A DNA stretch of 11,466 nt from NCBI GenBank assembly GCA_018969805.1, contig JAGWXQ010000019.1:1-11466 (forward strand). The letters are read 5' to 3'. Source of the DNA: Paenibacillaceae bacterium (GTDB taxonomy: Bacteria > Bacillota > Bacilli > Paenibacillales > YIM-B00363). Of the stretch, positions 1 to 4,845 are shown piece after piece. The position numbers and the translations under genes were made by a program. Position 1 is the stretch's first letter. Every line of letters starts with the position of its first letter. The notes beneath the pieces are model-generated. The model was given only the letters and a program-made list of their open reading frames with translations, searched no databases and was not told the origin of the DNA.

Positions 1-12
1 TGCAAGCGCCAT
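1..12 (-). CDS. mrpC: Start of MrpC/MnhC antiporter subunit (partial, runs off left edge)
   Basis: Only the first four codons (M-A-L-A) are in the window. An ATG at 12..10 follows the mrpB TAA stop (16..14) after a single base, and the G-rich end of mrpB (minus-strand GGGGGGA about 9 bases upstream) can act as its ribosome binding site. In Mrp operons of Bacillus type the gene after mrpB is mrpC, a small NuoK-like membrane subunit. The identity is therefore inferred from gene order and tight spacing, not from the four residues themselves. More leftward sequence would settle it. Confidence 0.6.
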
Positions 13-13
13 C

Positions 14-409
14 TTACGATCCCCCCTGCTCCTCGTCGCCCACAAACGCCTGCACGACCGCGATGCCCGCTCCACACACCGCCGCACACACCCCGATATC
101 AAAAACGAGTGTCGTCGAGACAATCCCGTGCACATGCGTCAAAAACGACTTCCCAAAAAAAATCGGCACGACACCCGTACACACCGTCAATGCCACCCCC
201 GCACAACACAAAGCAACGGCCGGCATCTGCATAACGTTTGCACGAAAATCCGCAAACAGCAACAGTACGAGTGCCGCAACACCGAGCAATCCCGCGACAA
301 ACCCCCCGCCAGGCGCATTGTGTCCATGCACCAACAAATGCATCGCAAACACAAAGATGATCGGTACGACGAACACCGTCGTCGTACGTACGATCGTCGT
401 TTCACTCAT
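14..409 (-). CDS. mrpB: Na+/H+ antiporter subunit MrpB (MnhB family)
   Basis: A 131-residue integral membrane subunit of the Mrp multi-subunit cation/proton antiporter, which exports Na+ in exchange for H+ and supports alkali and salt tolerance. Four hydrophobic segments are visible. The family signature HGHNAPGGGFVAGL lies at residues 28-41, and FDIGV, typical of the last membrane segment, is at 103-107. The length is slightly below the usual ~140. The open frame extends 35 codons further upstream, but the start at 409 gives the family N-terminus, has AAAGGA about 9 bases upstream, and overlaps the mrpA stop in the classic ATGAGTGA arrangement, which suggests translational coupling. The longer start is rejected because those residues (rich in W, C and R) simply lie antisense-free within the mrpA end. 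The family assignment is firm; activity needs the other Mrp subunits, most of which lie off the left edge. Confidence 0.93.
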   Translation of the reverse strand: MSETTIVRTTTVFVVPIIFVFAMHLLVHGHNAPGGGFVAGLLGVAALVLLLFADFRANVMQMPAVALCCAGVALTVCTGVVPIFFGKSFLTHVHGIVSTTLVFDIGVCAAVCGAGIAVVQAFVGDEEQGGS

Positions 410-2687
410 GCTCCCGTTTCCTTTCTGCGCGCACACGAAGCATCGCAACCACAGAACAAGCCGCCACCGCAATGACGACAATTTCCAACATCGTATCCAA
501 TCCGCGAAAATCAACCAAAATGACGTTTACTACGTTTGCCCCTTCGGCAGCCGGCACACTTTGCGCAGCAGTAAAACGATCGATCGCCGTCTTTGGTCGC
601 GGAATGAGCGCAATCGCGGACAGCACCGTGACGACAACGCCGACGAGCACCGGCAGTGCGCTCATGCGCGCACGCGGCGGATGCTTATAATGGCGCAGTA
701 CAAACAGCACAAACGCGATCGAAATCGTCTCTACAGCAAGCTGCGTCAGTGCCAAATCCGGCGCATCGAGCCACACGTACAACAGCGACACAAATAAGCC
801 CACCGCACCGAGTGAACACACGATGGCCAGCCTCTGTCGCGCCACCGCCATCGCCACGGCAGCGCAGACGATGCCCGCAACGACGATCATCGCCACCACC
901 GACACGTCCCCGATGCGCATGTGCATTTGCGTCACATCGACCGTCAGCACGAGCGCAGCACCAACACAGACGACCCACACCAGCCACAAAATCCCCGCAC
1001 CACGACCCGCAGGCACGTGCGCCCACACATACGCGATGCGCGCAGCGGACATGCGCACCGTGCGCCGACAGCCCACACCGACCGCACGAAGACGACGCAA
1101 TCCGCGCACACCCAATGCAAGACCCGCGCGCAACCGCGCCATGCCGACGACCCCAATCGTGCCGAGGACGAATACAGCGATCGTCATCCAAAGCGCCCAC
1201 GTCACACCGTGCCACCACGACCACTGCATCGACGTGTCAAACGTGCGCGATGCAATCGCATGCACCGCTGGATCGATCACCAGCGATGTCACCGTCTGCG
1301 GTACCACGCCCCACACGACACCCCATGCGATGAGCACGAGTGGCGGGATCCACATCGCAGCGCGCACGTCCCCGTGCACCGCACATGACCCCCCAACTCC
1401 CCACAATCGCACAATCCACGCAACGCCATACACAAACGTCCCGACGCTCGCGAGCACAGCACATAAGCCCAAAAATATCGTTGCGCCGGATGTACGCATC
1501 GCTTCGATCAATAAAAACAACGATTCTTTGCTCGCAAAGCCGCTCGTAAACGGAAGCCCGACAAACATCGCCATAACGACCGTCGCCACAACCCCAACAG
1601 CAGGCATACGCCGAAATACCCCGGTCAACTGCCGTACGTCCCGCGTCTGCGCCGCATGATCCACAATGCCCACGAGCATAAACAACGCCCCTTTGGCACA
1701 CGCATGATGGACGAGGTGGTACATCGCCACGGCGTACGCGGCGATGCCCCCATCTTGGGCCAAACCCCCGATGCCCAGCAACATACACAGCACGCCGAGC
1801 TGACTGACCGTCGAATGCGCCAGCATCCGCTTTGCATCCGTCTGGCGGACCGCGCCGTACGCACCCCACACCGCCGTACACACCCCGATGCCGACGATAC
1901 CGATCATCATCGGCCCACCAAACAGCTCCCCCATCCGTGCAAGCACGTATACGCCGGCTTTCACGAGCGTCGCAGCGTGCAAATACGCACTGACCGGGGT
2001 CGGTGCTGCCATCGCCCCAGGCAACCACCGCGAAAACGGCAACTGGGCCGATTTGGTCGCGACCGCAAGAAACAACGCGACGTCCAACAACCACGAGTGG
2101 TGCGCACTTCCGCTCGCAAACGCTGCATTCCACTCTGAGATGCGCCACACACCCGTCTCCATCCACGCTACACCGATGGCGACGAGCAACGCAATGCCCC
2201 CGAGTGCCGTCACAACGATCGCACGCCACGCGCCCGCGCGCGCATCCGCACGGCCGTTCCAAAAGGCGACGAGCCCAAACGACAGCACACTCGTGAGTTC
2301 CCAGCACACAAACAGCACGATCGCATCGTCGGCAAACACGACCCCAAGCATCGCGCCCACAAACGCCAATATAAAGCCGTACAGCGTCGTCATCTTCTTT
2401 GGACATTCGCGCATGTACCCGTGCGTGTACAGTACGACGACCGCACCGATCCCACAAATGAGCATCGCAAACAGCGAAGACAGTCCATCGACGACAAACG
2501 ACAACGTCCAACCGAGTGCCGGTACCCACGCATACGATGCGCTGGACAACGGAACGATCAAGGGCATACACACCAATGCCCCCATCACCGTCATAGCGAT
2601 CGCCATCGCTGGCATGCGATAGCGCGCACACGCAATCATGGCCAATCCGACAACAAGTGGCGCAGCACACAAGAAAACAACCGGCAT
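402..2687 (-). CDS. mrpA: Na+/H+ antiporter subunit MrpA (MnhA family)
   Basis: The largest Mrp subunit, a proton-translocating membrane protein related to complex I NuoL, fused to a MrpA-specific C-terminal extension. At 761 residues it is a little shorter than B. subtilis MrpA (about 800). Visible landmarks are FVVDGLSSLF (64-73), the conserved glutamate in CWELTS (E130), the ion-path lysine in ATKSAQLPFSRWLPGAMAAP (K212), SAYLHAATLVKAGVY (233-247, H237 and K243) and a later lysine in AKGALF (K332). The C-terminal part has DAPDLALTQLAVET (641-654) and NVVNVILVDFRGLDT (718-732), both hallmarks of MrpA rather than a stand-alone NuoL paralogue. The start at 2687 is chosen because minus-strand AAGGGGGTG sits 6 bases upstream. 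An in-frame ATG seven codons earlier would place that Shine-Dalgarno site inside the gene. The 3' end overlaps mrpB by 8 bp. No key residue appears to be missing. Confidence 0.96.
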   Translation of the reverse strand: MPVVFLCAAPLVVGLAMIACARYRMPAMAIAMTVMGALVCMPLIVPLSSASYAWVPALGWTLSFVVDGLSSLFAMLICGIGAVVVLYTHGYMRECPKKMTTLYGFILAFVGAMLGVVFADDAIVLFVCWELTSVLSFGLVAFWNGRADARAGAWRAIVVTALGGIALLVAIGVAWMETGVWRISEWNAAFASGSAHHSWLLDVALFLAVATKSAQLPFSRWLPGAMAAPTPVSAYLHAATLVKAGVYVLARMGELFGGPMMIGIVGIGVCTAVWGAYGAVRQTDAKRMLAHSTVSQLGVLCMLLGIGGLAQDGGIAAYAVAMYHLVHHACAKGALFMLVGIVDHAAQTRDVRQLTGVFRRMPAVGVVATVVMAMFVGLPFTSGFASKESLFLLIEAMRTSGATIFLGLCAVLASVGTFVYGVAWIVRLWGVGGSCAVHGDVRAAMWIPPLVLIAWGVVWGVVPQTVTSLVIDPAVHAIASRTFDTSMQWSWWHGVTWALWMTIAVFVLGTIGVVGMARLRAGLALGVRGLRRLRAVGVGCRRTVRMSAARIAYVWAHVPAGRGAGILWLVWVVCVGAALVLTVDVTQMHMRIGDVSVVAMIVVAGIVCAAVAMAVARQRLAIVCSLGAVGLFVSLLYVWLDAPDLALTQLAVETISIAFVLFVLRHYKHPPRARMSALPVLVGVVVTVLSAIALIPRPKTAIDRFTAAQSVPAAEGANVVNVILVDFRGLDTMLEIVVIAVAACSVVAMLRVRAERKREHE

Positions 2688-2706
2688 GCGGCACCCCCTT
2701 TTTTGC

Positions 2707-2736
2707 ATCGTACACGATTGTGGCGCACATGTGCAA
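2707..2736 (-). promoter_or_regulatory. Weak candidate promoter for the mrp operon
   Basis: On the minus strand, TTGCAC (2736..2731) and TACGAT (2712..2707) are separated by 18 bases, giving a poor to moderate sigma-A match. It would start transcription only about 13 bases before the mrpA ATG, barely leaving room for the Shine-Dalgarno site. A perfect 10 bp palindrome overlaps the -35 element. This is the best candidate in the 163 bp divergent region, but it is tentative; transcription could also start further upstream, within the vanY promoter region. Confidence 0.25.
2725..2734. repeat. 10 bp perfect palindrome GCACATGTGC in the divergent promoter region
   Basis: GCACATGTGC is its own reverse complement. 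It is flanked by a looser inverted repeat (CGCAC at 2724-2728 and GTGCG at 2737-2741). It lies between the divergent mrpA and vanY-like genes, over the putative mrpA -35 box, where a dimeric repressor could bind. No regulator gene is adjacent, so an operator role is only a suggestion. Confidence 0.3.
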
Positions 2737-2780
2737 GTGCGTTTTCTTGCGCGGGCACATCCATTTTTTCCGCAACGATA

Positions 2781-2809
2781 TTGACTTCAGGGCGCGCGTT
2801 TGAGACAAT
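2781..2809 (+). promoter_or_regulatory. Sigma-A-type promoter for the vanY-like operon
   Basis: TTGACT (2781-2786) and GACAAT (2804-2809) are separated by exactly 17 bases. This predicts a start near 2816 and a leader of about 35 bases ahead of the ATG at 2851. It is the clearest promoter in the window and points into the carboxypeptidase, DUF2161 and microprotein gene run. Confidence 0.6.
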
Positions 2810-2836
2810 ACACGTAGGGCACGCAAACCCATACAC

Positions 2837-2843
2837 AAAGGAG
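2837..2843 (+). promoter_or_regulatory. Ribosome binding site of the vanY-like gene
   Basis: AAAGGAG lies 7 bases before the ATG at 2851. The strength and spacing are typical of Bacillota and fix this start. Confidence 0.8.
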
Positions 2844-2850
2844 CATCGTT

Positions 2851-3555
2851 ATGTGGATTGTGATGATGTGGCTTGCGGTTGTCGGTATTTGTGTCTCCTT
2901 TATCCCACAACATCCGTCCGCCGCACACGAGCCGCACTACGCCTCTTCCGCACAACGCACCCATACCGAGCTCATCGTCCCCGCCTTAGCTGCGACCGTA
3001 GACGATGTTCATATCGTCGTCAATGCGCAATACCGTCTGCCCGCTGATTACGTCCCCGAAGATTTGGTACGCCCAAACGTACCGTTTGTCACGCCGGGCA
3101 ACCCACCAAAAAACACCCTGCGCCGCATCGCAGCGCAAGCACTCGAACGGTTGGTCACCGCCGCACGCGCAGAAGGGCACACGATCGTCGGCGTATCTGC
3201 CTATCGATCGTATGCGACACAGCAGGCATTGTACAAAAGAGCGTTGAAACGAAAAAAAACGGCGTACGTCGCCCCGCCTGGAGCAAGCGAGCACCAGACT
3301 GGTCTTGCCATCGATGTGAGCAGTCCGTCGATCGGATACGCCCTCACAGAAGCGTTTGGCGATACACCAGAAGGAATATGGCTCGCTGCAAACGCCGCCG
3401 ACTACGGATTCATTATCCGCTACCAAAGCGACACGCAAGCGATCACACACTATGCATACGAGCCATGGCACTTGCGGTACGTCGGCCTCACCCTTGCGAC
3501 CCACGCAATGAACACCCCGCTTGAGACGATATTGCGCTTGGCGCTTTTGGAGTGA
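2851..3555 (+). CDS. VanY-type D-alanyl-D-alanine carboxypeptidase (peptidase M15B)
   Basis: A 234-residue zinc peptidase predicted to remove the terminal D-alanine from peptidoglycan stem peptides outside the membrane. Residues 3-18 are hydrophobic and form a signal peptide or anchor. Cleavage could occur around SAA-HE (23-27); the Cys at 14 is not in a good lipobox. The catalytic domain spans about 85-215. It has GVSAYRSYATQ (114-124, with R119), the first zinc motif SEHQTGLAID (S146, H148, D155), and EPWHLRYVG (204-212), where E204 is the catalytic base and H207 the third zinc ligand. All the usual M15B catalytic and metal residues are therefore present. The gene leads a rightward run; the next gene's Shine-Dalgarno site lies in its last codons. 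In Bacillota such enzymes (DacB/YodJ or VanY-like) are usually housekeeping or sporulation wall enzymes. Nothing nearby (no vanHAX or vanRS genes) suggests glycopeptide resistance. Confidence 0.93.
   Translation: MWIVMMWLAVVGICVSFIPQHPSAAHEPHYASSAQRTHTELIVPALAATVDDVHIVVNAQYRLPADYVPEDLVRPNVPFVTPGNPPKNTLRRIAAQALERLVTAARAEGHTIVGVSAYRSYATQQALYKRALKRKKTAYVAPPGASEHQTGLAIDVSSPSIGYALTEAFGDTPEGIWLAANAADYGFIIRYQSDTQAITHYAYEPWHLRYVGLTLATHAMNTPLETILRLALLE
3549..3552 (+). promoter_or_regulatory. Ribosome binding site that decides the DUF2161 gene start
   Basis: GGAG, inside the last codons of the carboxypeptidase gene, is 8 bases before ATG 3561. The in-frame GTG at 3552 overlaps this site and so cannot use it. 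This makes ATG 3561 the better start and points to coupled translation. Confidence 0.6.
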
Positions 3556-3560
3556 ATACA

Positions 3561-4286
3561 ATGCCCCAATGCACCCGTGAAACGGATTTGTACGCGCCAC
3601 TCAAACATTGGCTCGAACTGCAACAATACGTCGTCCGCAGCGAGGTGTGCCATTGCGACATCGTCGCCATGCGCGAAGGACAAAAGCACCCACTCGTCAT
3701 TGAGCTTAAAAAAACGTTTACCATCGCCCTGTTGCTGCAAGCACTCCGGCGGCGTACGGTGACTCCACTCGTATACATTGCCGCCGCACGTCCGCGCAGA
3801 GCAAAATTGGTGTCTGGCTTGTCCCTCCTATGTACACAACTGGGCATCGGGATGATTACCGTCGCGTTTTTTTCACGGAAACCGCCTCACGTAGAATGCC
3901 ATTGTACACCAACCCCCGACGCACAGACGCGCCCATCCAAGGTCAAGTCGCTTGTCACAGAATTTTCACACCGCTCTGGTGACTACACCGAAGGAGGACA
4001 GACGCGCCTCCCGCTCGTCAGTGCATACCGTGAAAAAGCGCTCAAATGCGCCTACGTCATGCATACGCACGGAATGCGCACCCCACGCGACATCGTGACG
4101 ACGACACAGACGATGGCTGCACCAGCGATTGTTCGCAACAACGTCTACGGTTGGTTCGCACGTACATCACGCGGACAGTATGCGCTGACCGATGCCGGTG
4201 TCGCCGCTCTGGATGCGTACGCCCACGTCGTCGCTGCATGGTCGGAGACGATCGACCGTGCCTTGATGTTGCGTGGCGACATGTGA
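3561..4286 (+). CDS. DUF2161 family protein (PD-(D/E)XK nuclease-like, with C-terminal winged helix)
   Basis: A 241-residue soluble protein recognised as DUF2161, often labelled a putative phosphodiesterase or PD-(D/E)XK nuclease-like protein. Its true function is not established. The N-terminal part (about 5-105) carries the nuclease-like pattern: ETDLY (7-11), SEV (27-29), CDIVA (32-36, D33) and VIELKK (46-51, E48 and K50). This D...ExK arrangement resembles a restriction-type active site. After a basic, proline-rich linker (about 106-130), the C-terminal half has the conserved FSHRSGDYTEGG (135-146) and SAYREKALKCA (154-164), then a helix-turn-helix-like region ending NNVYGWFARTSRGQYALT (193-210), suggesting DNA binding. 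No signal peptide or membrane span is seen. The start at 3561 is preferred over GTG 3552 on ribosome-binding grounds. The gene begins 5 bases after the carboxypeptidase stop and is probably co-transcribed with it. The family call is confident; nuclease activity is inferred from the motif only. Confidence 0.83.
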   Translation: MPQCTRETDLYAPLKHWLELQQYVVRSEVCHCDIVAMREGQKHPLVIELKKTFTIALLLQALRRRTVTPLVYIAAARPRRAKLVSGLSLLCTQLGIGMITVAFFSRKPPHVECHCTPTPDAQTRPSKVKSLVTEFSHRSGDYTEGGQTRLPLVSAYREKALKCAYVMHTHGMRTPRDIVTTTQTMAAPAIVRNNVYGWFARTSRGQYALTDAGVAALDAYAHVVAAWSETIDRALMLRGDM

Positions 4287-4301
4287 TACGATCGTTCCAT
4301 T

Positions 4302-4310
4302 AGGGAGGTG
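4302..4310 (+). promoter_or_regulatory. Very strong ribosome binding site of the microprotein gene
   Basis: AGGGAGGTG contains GGAGGTG, a 7-base perfect match to the 3' end of 16S rRNA. It sits 4 bases (from its last G) before ATG 4315. It is the strongest Shine-Dalgarno site in the window and the main reason to believe such a short gene. Confidence 0.75.
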
Positions 4311-4314
4311 CGTT

Positions 4315-4413
4315 ATGGGCATCGCATTTTGGCTCGTCATGACAGTGATCGTCCTCTTTCTTGGTGTGTTGCTGACTGCAGCAGACAACGAAGATCGGAC
4401 AAAAGGATTGTAA
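4315..4413 (+). CDS. 32-residue single-span membrane microprotein, unknown function
   Basis: ATG 4315 to TAA 4411-4413 encodes 32 residues. Residues 3-22 (beginning IAFWLVMTVIVLF) form one uninterrupted hydrophobic segment. A short hydrophilic tail follows, DNEDRTKGL (24-32), with three acidic residues and two basic ones. There is no cysteine, no lipobox and no obvious cleavage site, so it should stay in the membrane as a single-span peptide. It lies 28 bases downstream of the DUF2161 stop on the same strand, with an almost ideal ribosome binding site, and is probably the third gene of that operon. I do not recognise the family. Small subunits of respiratory or transport complexes have this size and shape (a general comparison, not a homology claim). 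The alternative, that it is a chance frame, is made less likely by the combination of strong ribosome binding site, correct spacing, and a clean membrane segment with polar tail. Confidence 0.6.
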   Translation: MGIAFWLVMTVIVLFLGVLLTAADNEDRTKGL

Positions 4414-4438
4414 TACAGCACGTTGCTTATACGCGTCC

Positions 4439-4466
4439 TTGATTTGAAAAAACATCGTTTTATAGA
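4439..4466 (+). promoter_or_regulatory. Promoter-like sequence in the intergenic region
   Basis: TTGATT (4439-4444) and TATAGA (4461-4466) are separated by 16 bases on the plus strand, in a locally A/T-rich patch. Transcription would start near 4473 and no protein gene follows, so if used it would make a short RNA reaching the hairpin at 4592-4618. A/T-rich intergenic sequence throws up such matches by chance, hence the low confidence. Confidence 0.3.
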
Positions 4467-4591
4467 AATGAAGACTGAAACAAATGTGGTGTGGACGGAT
4501 TGCGGGTAACACGATATTGGGACCCGGGAACACGTGCAAAACATCACTGTATTCGTTCATTGGTGGTACACAGAGTACGCAAAGTAGCCAT

Positions 4592-4618
4592 ACCCCCTTC
4601 TCAACGTGAGGAGGGGGT
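4592..4618. terminator. 11 bp stem-loop, possible (bidirectional) terminator
   Basis: ACCCCCTTCTC (4592-4602) pairs with GAGGAGGGGGT (4608-4618) over 11 base pairs, with one G-T wobble and a 5-base loop (AACGT). It is a very stable G/C stem placed between convergent transcription units, where a terminator is expected. On the plus strand it is followed by TTCATTT, a broken U-run. On the minus strand the following bases (ATGGCTACTTTGC) are poor. It therefore fits termination of the rightward operon or a short RNA better than termination of addA. Confidence 0.5.
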
Positions 4619-4845
4619 TCATTTGTGGCGCGGGCACAACGACACGAACGGTGCACATGCGTGTGTACGATCGCGTTGCGCTCTTTTCTGTTGCTCCATG
4701 ATCGACAACTTCCCTTTACGTCACGACCGGCGTGCCAACGCCACAAGCAGCTCTTGTCGCCCTTCTTGTACGCATCCATACGAACGTGAACAGATCGAAG
4801 TTTCGTTCACCCGATGCAGCAGACGGTGTCGGTACGATTGCACGT

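Larger units (their letters stand above)
4414..4845. other. 432 bp intergenic region between convergent genes
   Basis: No convincing protein-coding gene was found on either strand. The two long open frames here (plus from 4491, minus from 4779) are Cys- and Arg-rich, lack ribosome binding sites and run antisense into real genes. The left half is more A/T-rich than its surroundings (4439-4490) and holds a promoter-like sequence. A strong stem-loop lies at 4592-4618. The right half (about 4630-4845) shows nothing I can interpret. In B. subtilis sbcD would follow addA, but I see no sbcD start or remnant. Confidence 0.6.

Noticed and set aside
1237..2964. Long open frame (575 codons) antisense to part of the mrp region, plus several 150-360 codon frames opposite addA and addB
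   Set aside because: These are shadows of GC-rich real genes: Cys/Arg/His-rich translations with no family motifs, no ribosome binding site and complete overlap with well-supported genes.
2851..3555. Vancomycin-resistance gene vanY
   Set aside because: The fold and motifs match, but there is no vanHAX or vanRS context, and VanY-like M15B peptidases are common housekeeping wall enzymes in Bacillota.
3552..3560. GTG at 3552 as start of the DUF2161 gene, overlapping the carboxypeptidase stop
   Set aside because: The only Shine-Dalgarno match (GGAG 3549-3552) abuts it with no spacing, whereas it is 8 bases from ATG 3561, which also gives the expected N-terminus.
4468..4509. 13-codon frame (ATG 4468 to TAA) as a leader peptide
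   Set aside because: No ribosome binding site, it begins at or before the predicted transcription start, and there is no downstream gene for it to control.
4540..4626. T-box-like appearance (TGGTGGTAC followed by a G/C hairpin)
   Set aside because: The conserved T-box bulge (GGTGGNACCGCG) is not complete, no specifier loop or aminoacyl-tRNA/amino-acid gene follows, and the next gene on that side is convergent.
4300..4779. Minus-strand 159-codon frame through the intergenic region
   Set aside because: No Shine-Dalgarno site, antisense to the well-supported microprotein, contains the terminator-like hairpin, and has Cys/His-rich low-quality composition with no recognisable domain.
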